Source: Methanosarcinales archaeon
GTDB lineage: Archaea > Halobacteriota > Syntropharchaeia > Alkanophagales > Methanospirareceae
Reading direction: 5' to 3'
Length of the DNA: 9,167 bases
NCBI GenBank assembly: GCA_030621945.1
Contig: JAUXGS010000024.1
Span: forward strand, 1-9,167
Shown here: positions 1 to 6,509 of the stretch, piece by piece
Layout of the letters: the number at the start of each line of letters is the position of its first letter
Position numbering within the stretch: position 1 is the first letter of the stretch
Made by a program: the position numbers and the translations under genes
The notes under the pieces: generated by a model
Database searches by the model: none
What the model was told of the DNA's origin: nothing
Seen by the model: the letters and a program-made list of their open reading frames with translations, nothing else

Positions 1-73
1 AGAAAAGCGTTAACGGGAAAGAAAACTAAAGGGAAGTTCCAATTAAACAGCACGGACGGTAAACGGAAAAGCA

Positions 74-628
74 ATGGACTTATTAGAGAACGAAGTTGAG
101 TTGGTGACCGAATTATGTGAGCGGCTAAAACGAGAGAAAGAGAAGACAAAGTCGAAGACAGCGAGTTTGAAGATACTGGACATCGGCTGCGGCACGGGCA
201 AACTTGCGGTGTATTTAAGCGAGGAGACGGGATGTGCTGTAACCGGGATTGATCCGGTGCGAGCGACCGTGGAAAAAGCACGAATGAAGTCTCCCTCCGT
301 TACATTTGAGGTCCAATCTGCGGAGGAACTGACTTTTGCGAATGATACATTCGATTTCGCCGTTTCGCTCAAAGCGCTGCATGAACTCCCCAATCCGCGA
401 GAAGCTTTGAGGGAGGTGAGACGTGTGCTGAAAGAGAGAGGGAAGATTTTTATTGTTGACTGGGTAGGTAGTGTCGCGCAAACAAGCAGTCACGCGCATG
501 CGAAGAAGTATTTCAGTCCAGAGCGGCTAAAAGAAGCGCTTTCGGAAACAGGTTTTGTCAATCTGAGCATCAAACCCAATAAGGAGGGGGAATTGATGTT
601 AGTCGAAGGGGAGAAGATGAGCGCATAG
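74..628 (+). CDS. Small class I SAM-dependent methyltransferase
   Basis: A 184-residue protein with a Rossmann-type methyltransferase core. Motif I, LDIGCGTG, is at residues 35-42. The acidic residue ending strand 2 is Asp60 (GIDP), an AEEL motif-III-like segment is at 83-86, and the strand-4 region FDFAVSLKALHEL starts near 93. These features match the UbiE/Methyltransf_11 group, which transfers a methyl group from S-adenosylmethionine to a small molecule or protein; the substrate cannot be read from the sequence. It is short for the family and has little C-terminal capping sequence beyond a YFSPERLKEAL helix near 146. The ATG at 74 is chosen because the frame is closed by TAA codons at 11 and 44 and no other start lies between. 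The ribosome-binding site is weak (GGA at about 65). It ends in TAG and converges on the radical SAM gene with a 15-bp gap. There is no membrane segment, so it should be cytosolic. A role in F430 or MCR modification is possible from position only. Confidence 0.85.
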   Translation: MDLLENEVELVTELCERLKREKEKTKSKTASLKILDIGCGTGKLAVYLSEETGCAVTGIDPVRATVEKARMKSPSVTFEVQSAEELTFANDTFDFAVSLKALHELPNPREALREVRRVLKERGKIFIVDWVGSVAQTSSHAHAKKYFSPERLKEALSETGFVNLSIKPNKEGELMLVEGEKMSA

Positions 629-643
629 TGCCGAATGCAAAAT

Positions 644-1957
644 CTATAAAGATCCGCGATTCCAAACATATCCCAGTCCACCGGAAATCATTTGCGTGAC
701 TTTTTTTATATCCTCTCCTTGTTTTCTCACCTCTTTCAGCGTTTTTTCGTATAATTCATCGCTTAAAATGCGGGGTCTTTCCCGTGCGACATAAGACGTA
801 AGCATGAGATCCAGAGCTCTCTCCTCTGCTACCGACATATTCCGAATTTTCTTGCTCTTTGTAAACAGGGTATTATCTTCTTTCCCTTTTATTACCTCTT
901 CCGCTAATTCTGTGCCTGGTATAGGCTCTGCGATGCTTATAAAACAATCATCAAGCCAGAGGTCTTCTACCAACTCCTTTGTCGCTTCGTAATCCTCTTC
1001 ACTTTCCCCCGGATAACCGACGATAAAAGAACCTGCAACTTTCACTCCCTTCTGCTTCGCTGCTTCCCGCGCTTCTATTATATCTTCTACCTGTATCCCT
1101 TTCCGCATGCGTTTTAACATCCTATCGCTTCCGGATTCCATCCCCAAAAAGACCCAGCCAATCGTGTATTCCAGTATTGCATCTAATACCTCATCATTTA
1201 CGGTATCCACCCTTATATCGGGGGCAGAGAGATTATTTTTGCCTATCACGGAGCTTACCGTCTCCAACAAATCCCTGAATTTGTAGTAAAGTGAAGATGT
1301 CCCCCCGCTAATCGCTATTTTCTTCACGCCGGCTCTCTTAAATTCTTTCACTTCTTCCACGATGTTATCAATACTTCTGCTTCGTATTCCACGACCGAAG
1401 AATTCAGAAACCTGGCAGAAGGAGCAATTAAATTTGCAGCCCCGGTGTGTCTCTATATACACATTCGCGCCCCTTATATCCTGTTCACGTATATCCTTCG
1501 GGATCTTTGGTAAAGTTCTGTGCTCGATGTCAGGGGGTTGCTTTGGCGGATTTATTACTATTTCCCCGTTTCCCTTGTATGCAATTCCGTCTATTTCCTC
1601 TATCTCGTACCCTCTCTTCATCCTCTCTACCGGTATCTCCCCTTCGCCTATAACAACCGCATCACAATCCAAATACCTGAAAACAAATTCCGGGCATTGC
1701 GAAACAGGACCCCCAACCACAATCATCCCTCCGTCCTTACATTTCCTCTTCAATTCCTTCATAGTATCTCTGATTTCAAGCAGATGCAAAGTGGAGCTGA
1801 GGCTTAAGAAGATATAATCAAATCGGCCATCAAAATTCAAACTCTTTGAGAGCGTTACATCAATATCATCTCCCGGGTAGCGTTCAAGAATTCCCGCTAT
1901 CACGGCTGCTCCATAGGTGTAAATTCCTGGAGATATTACAATTACTCTTTTTCTCAT
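644..1957 (-). CDS. B12-binding-type radical SAM protein, candidate methyltransferase
   Basis: A 437-residue protein with two parts. The N-terminal part (about 1-140) resembles a cobalamin-binding fold, with the typical VVGGPVS turn at 80-86 and VVIGEGE at 101-107, but the classical DxHxxG cobalamin-ligand motif is not seen. The radical SAM core starts near 165 and has the cluster motif CKFNCSFC, with Cys174, Cys178 and Cys181 (C-x3-C-x2-C). SGGT at 218-221 and GMESGSD at 272-278 are typical SAM-binding/barrel elements, and FIVGYPGE at 311-318 is a late barrel strand. This architecture is shared by the B12/radical SAM families conserved in methanogens; one such enzyme C-methylates the active-site Gln of McrA. 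That Gln is Ala in the McrA of this window, so the target here would have to differ. It is transcribed divergently from the mcr operon. A TATA-like element about 30 bp upstream suggests a leaderless or very short-leader mRNA. The stop is TAG. The radical SAM class is certain; the substrate is unknown. Confidence 0.88.
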   Translation of the reverse strand: MRKRVIVISPGIYTYGAAVIAGILERYPGDDIDVTLSKSLNFDGRFDYIFLSLSSTLHLLEIRDTMKELKRKCKDGGMIVVGGPVSQCPEFVFRYLDCDAVVIGEGEIPVERMKRGYEIEEIDGIAYKGNGEIVINPPKQPPDIEHRTLPKIPKDIREQDIRGANVYIETHRGCKFNCSFCQVSEFFGRGIRSRSIDNIVEEVKEFKRAGVKKIAISGGTSSLYYKFRDLLETVSSVIGKNNLSAPDIRVDTVNDEVLDAILEYTIGWVFLGMESGSDRMLKRMRKGIQVEDIIEAREAAKQKGVKVAGSFIVGYPGESEEDYEATKELVEDLWLDDCFISIAEPIPGTELAEEVIKGKEDNTLFTKSKKIRNMSVAEERALDLMLTSYVARERPRILSDELYEKTLKEVRKQGEDIKKVTQMISGGLGYVWNRGSL

Positions 1958-1982
1958 GCTCTCAATTTTAATTCTTTACATT

Positions 1983-1992
1983 ACTATAAATC
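1983..1992 (-). promoter_or_regulatory. TATA-like box of the radical SAM gene
   Basis: On the minus strand this reads GATTTATAGT, about 30 bp upstream of the ATG at 1957. The usual archaeal box-to-start distance of about 25 bp would place transcription initiation within a few bases of the start codon. That fits the lack of a clear Shine-Dalgarno sequence. Confidence 0.4.
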
Positions 1993-2173
1993 TTGGATGC
2001 GTGTTAGGTTTACTTTGCTTTGCCCCTCTTGGTGCTTGATTGGTGGGATTATAGACGGAATTGTCGGGGACTTACCTGAAGCTGCATCACTTAAAGAATG
2101 AGGACCACGTTACTCATACTTCTTGCTATAATATTCGTATTTAATGTGAAAAAAGTTAAATTAATGTTAAACG

Positions 2174-2244
2174 TAACGTCTTCTAATATATCATTTTTGG
2201 ACGGCTGCGATAAAGCGAAAAGCTTATAAATAGATGTGACGTTA
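2174..2244. repeat. Inverted repeat TAACGTC/GACGTTA flanking the mcr TATA box
   Basis: TAACGTC (2174-2180) and its exact reverse complement GACGTTA (2238-2244) lie on either side of the TATA box at about 2225. The left arm overlaps two further small dyads, GTTA-n4-TAAC and ACGT-n-ACGT. The arrangement could be an operator pair for a dimeric regulator. A 7-bp match in an AT-rich region can also occur by chance. Confidence 0.3.
2218..2232 (+). promoter_or_regulatory. BRE/TATA promoter of the mcrBGA operon
   Basis: The sequence AAAAGCTTATAAATA combines a purine-rich BRE-like part with a consensus archaeal TATA box (CTTATAAAT). With the usual spacing, transcription would start near 2253, giving a leader of about 44 nt. 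That leader contains the strong Shine-Dalgarno GGAGGAT at 2281-2287, ten bases before the mcrB ATG. This is the best promoter in the window and fits a highly expressed operon. Confidence 0.75.
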
Positions 2245-2296
2245 TCCTATAGTACTTACCCTACATGGGTAATAAAAATGGGAGGATAAAGAAGTT

Positions 2297-3616
2297 ATGG
2301 CTAAGATAGAGGATAAAGTAGACTTATACGACGATAGAGGCAACAAACTATTGGGCGACGTACCGCTAACTGCGATTAGTCCGGTGAGAAATCCGGCGAT
2401 AAGGAAGATCACCGGTATGGTGTCTCGGTTAGCAGCGGTTGACTTAGCGGGACTGGAGAAGAAGCTATCCGCTGGCGCAATCGCGGGAAAGCAGATGGTC
2501 ATTCGCGGAAAGAAACTTGACGTAGACATCGTGGGAAATTCGGAATCGATCGCGAGCCAGGTGAAAGAGATGATCCAGGTCGAAGAAGGTGACGAGACCC
2601 GAGCAGAAATAATCGGTGGTGGAAAGCGGCTATTGGTAGAAGTGCCAAGGGCAAGAATCCTTGCGGACTACTCGGCTGCCAAGACAAATGTCTGTGCGGC
2701 TGTGACGCAGGCGCTTATTGACACCTTTGATATAAGCATGTGGGATGCGTACATTGTGAAATCCGCAGTATGGGGAATGTACCCGCAGGATCCGGCAATG
2801 ACCGGCTGTGTCGTAGCGACATTGGTGGATGTGCCGATAAGTAATGAGGGACCAGGGTTTGCCCTGAGGAATATCCCGGTGAACCACCTTGCAGCAACGG
2901 TACGGAAGAGAGCGATGCCCGGAGCATGCTTGTCCATGATACTGGAAGAGGCAGCGTGCTATGAGATGGGCGATGCAGTTGGACCTTTTGAGCGTGGTCA
3001 TCTCTTAGACTTTGCGTACGAGGGACTGAATGCGAACAACATGCTTTATACCCTGGTAAAGGAGAATGGACAAGACGGAACGCTTGCTAATGTCGTCTAT
3101 GATCTGGCGGAGAAGGCGAAAGCGGATGGCGTGGCAAAGCCGAAGGTGAAGCTCGAATCGGGTTATACGGTCTATAGCACGGACGATTTGCAACTGTGGA
3201 ATGCTTATGCTGCAGCGGGAATGCTTGCTGCGGTGATGGTGAATTGCGCTGCAATGCGTGCTGGACAGCCGGTGCCGTCAAGCATCATGTATTTCAATGA
3301 GATGCTGGAGCAGGAGACCGGACTTCCGGGCGTGGACTATGGGAAGGCGCAGGGATCATCAGTATCGAGTTCGTTCTTCTCGCACTCCATATATGGGGGC
3401 GGCGGACCGGGAGTATTCCATGGGAACCACATCGTTACGAGGCATGCAAAGGGGCAGTTCATACCGTGCTTCTGCGCTGCGATGTGCATAGACGCAGACA
3501 CGCAGTATTTCGCTCCGTCAAGGACGTCAGGCCTGTATGGAGAAGTGCTGGGTACGATACCGGAGTTTGCAGAGCCAATGAAAGCAGTCGCGGAAGGCGC
3601 AAAGGAGATAATGTAA
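2297..3616 (+). CDS. mcrB: Methyl-coenzyme M reductase, beta subunit
   Basis: A 439-residue protein of normal length for McrB, the beta subunit of the McrA2B2G2 hexamer that interconverts methyl-CoM plus CoB and methane plus the heterodisulfide in the cytosol. Recognisable family segments are RNPAIRKITGMV (31-42), the long central helices from about 140 to 230, and the C-terminal active-site region HSIYGGGGPGVFHGNHIVTR at 363-382. Within it, Tyr366 matches the beta-Tyr367 of Methanothermobacter that lines the substrate channel, and HGNHIVTRHAKG contributes to the CoB-binding side. The ATG at 2297 is set by GGAGGAT ten bases upstream. It ends in TAA only 15 bp before mcrG, and AAGGAGG for the next gene overlaps the stop. 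It is the first gene of the operon; methanogens normally have mcrD and mcrC between mcrB and mcrG, and both are absent here, as known for ANME-1. No defects are seen. Confidence 0.97.
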   Translation: MAKIEDKVDLYDDRGNKLLGDVPLTAISPVRNPAIRKITGMVSRLAAVDLAGLEKKLSAGAIAGKQMVIRGKKLDVDIVGNSESIASQVKEMIQVEEGDETRAEIIGGGKRLLVEVPRARILADYSAAKTNVCAAVTQALIDTFDISMWDAYIVKSAVWGMYPQDPAMTGCVVATLVDVPISNEGPGFALRNIPVNHLAATVRKRAMPGACLSMILEEAACYEMGDAVGPFERGHLLDFAYEGLNANNMLYTLVKENGQDGTLANVVYDLAEKAKADGVAKPKVKLESGYTVYSTDDLQLWNAYAAAGMLAAVMVNCAAMRAGQPVPSSIMYFNEMLEQETGLPGVDYGKAQGSSVSSSFFSHSIYGGGGPGVFHGNHIVTRHAKGQFIPCFCAAMCIDADTQYFAPSRTSGLYGEVLGTIPEFAEPMKAVAEGAKEIM

Positions 3617-3631
3617 AGGAGGAAAGAAAAA

Positions 3632-4468
3632 ATGCCACAATTTACACCTGGAAGTAGTTTTATAGCGGACAACCGCAGAAAGTTCATGGATCCTACCAAG
3701 AAGTTAGAGAAGTTGCGGGACATAGCAGAGGAAGACGTGGTGAGACTGCTTGCACACCGCGCACCTGGAGAAGCTTACAAGAGTATTCATCCGCCAATAG
3801 AGGAGCTGGAAGAGCCGGACTGCTCTGTTCGTGAGATGGTGAAGCCCACGCCAGGAGCAGCGGCAGGCGACAGGATACGATACGTGCAGTTCACCGATTC
3901 GATGCTCTTCTCGCCTGCAACACCGAGAATCAGACCGATGATGTGGTTCAACAGATATAGAGGGGTGGACCCCGGTGTGTTATCAGGGAGAACGATTGTA
4001 GAAGCGCGAGAAAGAGACGTTGAGGCTATAGCAAAAGAGTACATGGACAACGAGACGTATGATACCGCGAGGACCGGCCTGAGAGGAAGGACTGTTCACG
4101 GTCATTCCGTTCGATTGGATCAGGATGGACTAATGTTCGATGCGCTGAGGAGATGGGCACGTGACCCGAACGGCGACGTAAAATACGTGAAGGACATGGT
4201 TGGCGGTGCAATGGACAAGGAAGTGGTATTAGGAAAGCCGCTATCTGAGGATGAATTACTGAAGAGAACCACGATGTTCAGAAATGCTCAGGGTGGTGCC
4301 TGGATGGAAACAGACGATCCTGAAGTGGCTGATGTCGTAGCAGAGATACACTGGAACAGAACCTGGGGCGGATTCCAGCCATTCATAAAGAGAGACCAGA
4401 TAAAAGGGAATAAGGACGTAGGCGTAAAGGGGATGAAGCTATATACTCCAAGAGGAGGAGTGGAGTAA
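3632..4468 (+). CDS. mcrG: Methyl-coenzyme M reductase, gamma subunit
   Basis: A 278-residue McrG, the gamma subunit of MCR. Family motifs are AHRAPGEAYKSIHPP (41-55), GDRIRYVQFTDSM (79-91), LSGRTIVEARERD (117-129) and GLRGRTVHGHSVRLDQDG (149-166). Arg120 in LSGR corresponds to the gamma-Arg120 that contacts coenzyme M in Methanothermobacter MCR. Methanogen McrG is usually about 250 residues and ends soon after a GGF motif; here GGF is at 246-248 and the protein continues for about 30 more basic residues, so it has a C-terminal extension. The start is fixed by AAGGAGG at 3616-3622, nine bases before the ATG. It lies 15 bp after mcrB and 17 bp before mcrA and is clearly cotranscribed. The stop is TAA. 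Confidence 0.96.
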   Translation: MPQFTPGSSFIADNRRKFMDPTKKLEKLRDIAEEDVVRLLAHRAPGEAYKSIHPPIEELEEPDCSVREMVKPTPGAAAGDRIRYVQFTDSMLFSPATPRIRPMMWFNRYRGVDPGVLSGRTIVEARERDVEAIAKEYMDNETYDTARTGLRGRTVHGHSVRLDQDGLMFDALRRWARDPNGDVKYVKDMVGGAMDKEVVLGKPLSEDELLKRTTMFRNAQGGAWMETDDPEVADVVAEIHWNRTWGGFQPFIKRDQIKGNKDVGVKGMKLYTPRGGVE

Positions 4469-4485
4469 ACAAGGAGGAATAAAAA

Positions 4486-6195
4486 ATGCCATATGGAGAT
4501 ATACAACATAACTTTTTGAAAGCAATGTCTGATAAGTTCGCCGAGAAGCCCGAGGGCACCAAGACGCAGTTCTATGTGTACGGTGCACCAGGTTTGCCTG
4601 GAGGGTTTGGGCAGAAAGGCGCATTCAGGAAGAGAGAGTTCCTGGAGGACGCGAAGAAAATCGTAGCAAACAGAACTAATGAAACGCCAGCATATAACCC
4701 TGACGTGGGAATGCCGCAAGGGCAGCGATTCTTGATGCCTTACATGCTGAACCATACGGATATTATGTGTTACATGGACGACCTGCACTGAATAAACAAT
4801 GCAGCGATGCAGCAGTGCCATGATGACATGAGGAGAACCATTATCCTCGGAATGGATGACGCACATGCGATTCTGGAGACGAGGTTGGGTAAGGAAGTTA
4901 CTCCCGATACCATAAGCAATTACCTGGAAGTGGTAAACCACGCCTTACCGGGCGGTGCAACCATTCAGGAGCACATGGTGGAGACCAAGCCAGCATTAGT
5001 GTCGGACTCTTACTCAAAGGTATTTACCGGAGATGACGACCTTGCGGATGCTCTGGACAGAAGGTTCGTATTAGACATCAACAAGGAGTTCCCAGCAGGC
5101 TGGGCGAAGCCGGGAGAGCAGGCAGAGCAGTTGAAAGGAGCGATCGGCAAGAAGTTATGGAGCTTAATGAGGATGCCCACGATCGTCGGCAGGCAGTCAG
5201 ATGGTGGAACGATGTACCGATGGGTCGGCATGCAGGTCGGGATGTCGTTCATCAACGCATACAAAATGTGTGCTGGTGAATCGGCAACCGGTGAGTTCGC
5301 ATTCATGGCGAAGCATGCGTCTGTCGTTCAGATGTCGAACTACATGCCGGTAAGGAGAGCGAGAGCGCCCAACGAGCCAGGCGGAATGCCACTGGGTGTC
5401 AATGCTGACATGACCAGGTCGCCCGCACTGTTCCCGAATGATCCGGTAAGGGCAGAGTTAGAGAGTATCGCAGTTGCCGCTCTACTTTACGACCAGTTGT
5501 GGTTCGGAACCTACATGTCTGGTGGTGTTGGATTCACGCAATACGCATCGGCTACTTACACGGACAACATCTTAGAGGACTTCTGCTATAAGGGCGAAGA
5601 GATTGCAATAGATATGTTCGGGGAGCATTGTGCGGCAGAGCCCAACATGGAGAATATAGAAAAACTGGTACGATCCGAGAGCGATTACTGCCTGACGCAA
5701 TACGAGGCGTATCCAACCGTTGCGGAGACACACTTCGGTGGGTCAGCGAGAGCATGCTGCCAGTCAGCAGGTTGTGGAACTGCGGTTGCGTGTGGTACTG
5801 GAAACGCACAGTGTGCGCTGAACGGCTGGGGACTTGCGCAGTTGCTGCACTACAGTAGTTTAGGCAGGTTAGGATTCTACGGCTATGACCTGCAAGACCA
5901 GTGCACGTCTTCGACCTCGTACGCATACCGAAGCGATGAGAACATACCATTCGAGATGCGAGGCGTGAACTATCCGAACTTTGCCATGAATGTCGGGCAC
6001 CAGAGTGCATACGCCGGATTGGTTGCAGGTGCGCATGAGGCCAGCAAAGATGCGTGGGTGCTGTCACCGCTGATCAAGGTGGCGTTCGCGGATAGAGACC
6101 TGCCGTTCGACTGGGGCTATGTGACCAGAGAGTTCGGAAGAGGTGCGCTGCGTGAGTTCAAGGCGATGGGTGACAGAGATCTCATCATGCCTTAG
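4486..6195 (+). CDS. mcrA: Methyl-coenzyme M reductase, alpha subunit, interrupted by in-frame TGA
   Basis: This frame encodes a full-length McrA (569 codons), the catalytic alpha subunit of MCR, except that codon 102 (4789-4791) is TGA. Residues 1-101 run from MPYGDIQHNF to YMDDLH, and the homology resumes directly in frame with INNAAMQQ, matching the canonical DDLH-F-VNNAAMQQ, so nothing is inserted or lost. Active-site landmarks by full-length number: Gln161 (PGGATIQEH, nickel ligand), His277 and Arg291 (sites of N-methyl-His and methyl-Arg in methanogens), Tyr353 (GFTQY), Ala421 in GGSARA (methyl-Gln in methanogens, Val described in ANME-1), Cys424, Cys425, Cys430 and Cys436 (the ANME-1 pattern CC-x4-C-x5-C), Trp448, Gly466 (thioglycine site), Asp471 and Cys473 in YDLQDQC. 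AAGGAGG at 4471-4477 sets the start. The internal ATG at 4807 has no ribosome-binding site, so two separate products are unlikely. The stop is TAG. Identity is certain; whether this copy is translated through codon 102 is not. Confidence 0.95.
4785..4818 (+). other. In-frame TGA of mcrA within a possible RNA stem-loop
   Basis: The TGA at 4789-4791 replaces a conserved aromatic codon (Phe in Methanothermobacter McrA; from memory probably Trp in ANME-1, unverified). Its first two bases lie in the arm GCACTG (4785-4790), whose exact complement CAGTGC is at 4813-4818. Between them sits a second stem, TGCA (4800-4803) and TGCA (4808-4811), closed by GCGA, a GNRA-type tetraloop. The predicted fold is therefore a 6-bp stem, an A-rich 9-nt bulge (4791-4799) opposite one G, and a 4-bp stem with a stable loop. 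The position, directly at the codon, resembles bacterial SECIS or readthrough elements; archaeal SECIS elements usually lie in untranslated regions, and none is evident after mcrA. The structure may be fortuitous. Confidence 0.45.
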
Positions 6196-6260
6196 TTAGC
6201 TAAGAAACAAAACAGACAAACAAAACCGAAATAAAAATACAAAACGGTAAAAAGGTAGAT

Positions 6261-6292
6261 GGGGATTTTTTTCCCCCTCCCTTTATTTTTTC
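6261..6292 (+). terminator. Terminator of the mcrBGA operon
   Basis: About 65 bp after the mcrA stop, GGGGA (6261-6265) can pair with TCCCC (6272-6276) across a T-only loop. The T7 run and a second tract, TTTATTTTTTCT, follow to 6292. T-rich runs are the usual archaeal termination signal, and the small hairpin may help. Confidence 0.6.
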
Positions 6293-6445
6293 TAAGCGGG
6301 TTACTATTTTTGATTACTTTATTTAATGCTTTTTGCTTCAAGGCTACATGCAAGATCGTATTGAAGAGCAAAAGACAGAGAGAGCTACAACTCTCAGCCA
6401 GAACTAAAAAACTGAATTAGCTTGACTTTGTCACATTTCAAATTT

Positions 6446-6470
6446 ACCGCGGAGAACACTGAGTCCACAG
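6446..6470 (+). repeat. Possible remnant of a dispersed CGCGGAGAACAC-type repeat
   Basis: The segment begins ACCGCGGAGAACACTGAG and continues with TCCACAG. It resembles a family of short purine-rich sequences (ACCGCGGAGA-CGCAGAG-like) that I recall as scattered through many prokaryotic intergenic regions. Only one copy is present in the window, so its repeat nature rests on recollection, not on anything visible here. Confidence 0.3.
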
Positions 6471-6509
6471 ATAAAATTCACGTTCCGATTGTTACCTTGA
6501 AAAAGGAGA

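Larger units (their letters stand above)
1958..2296. other. Divergent intergenic region between radical SAM gene and mcr operon
   Basis: This 339-bp AT-rich stretch separates two divergent genes. It holds a TATA-like box for the minus-strand gene near 1985, a clear BRE/TATA element for mcrB near 2225, and short inverted repeats around the latter: GTTA/TAAC at 2166-2177, ACGT-A-ACGT at 2171-2179, and TAACGTC at 2174-2180 mirrored by GACGTTA at 2238-2244. No credible gene is seen in 2000-2100. The expected mcr leader is about 2253-2296. Confidence 0.6.
6196..6509. other. Convergent intergenic region between mcrA and atwA
   Basis: This 314-bp gap lies between the ends of two convergent genes. 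Apart from the T-rich mcr terminator it contains a weak hairpin (GAGAG at 6380-6384 with CTCTC at 6391-6395), the motif ACCGCGGAGAACACTGAG at 6446-6463, and CCTT/AAGG at 6495-6506, which on the minus strand gives a CCTTTTT tract just after the atwA stop and may end that transcript. No reading frame with coding character is seen. Confidence 0.5.

Noticed and set aside
1362..1817. Long plus-strand open frames opposite the radical SAM gene
   Set aside because: They are shadows of a gene with clear catalytic motifs and have no start signals or recognisable domains.
2098..2229. A 43-codon frame starting MRTTLLILLAIIFVF, resembling a small membrane protein
   Set aside because: It has no ribosome-binding site, its end overlaps the mcr TATA box, and the rest of the frame looks random.
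2265..2309. A 14-codon upstream frame overlapping the mcrB start
   Set aside because: It has no ribosome-binding site of its own, and the GGAGG inside it clearly serves mcrB.
4807..6195. A separate 462-residue McrA fragment starting at the internal ATG 4807
   Set aside because: The preceding in-frame codons ATA AAC AAT GCA GCG encode the conserved INNAA, and no ribosome-binding site precedes the ATG. It is better read as the continuation of one mcrA.
6193..6195. TAG of mcrA read as pyrrolysine
   Set aside because: McrA homology ends here, extension would add only a short lysine-rich tail, and three other genes also end normally in TAG.
6196..6292. Archaeal 3'-UTR SECIS element after mcrA
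   Set aside because: The region is A-rich, with only a small GGGGA/TCCCC hairpin that fits a terminator; the conserved SECIS internal-loop pattern is not seen.
6378..6395. GAGAG/CTCTC hairpin as an RNA gene or strong terminator
   Set aside because: Only five pairs with no T-run on the relevant side; too weak to claim.
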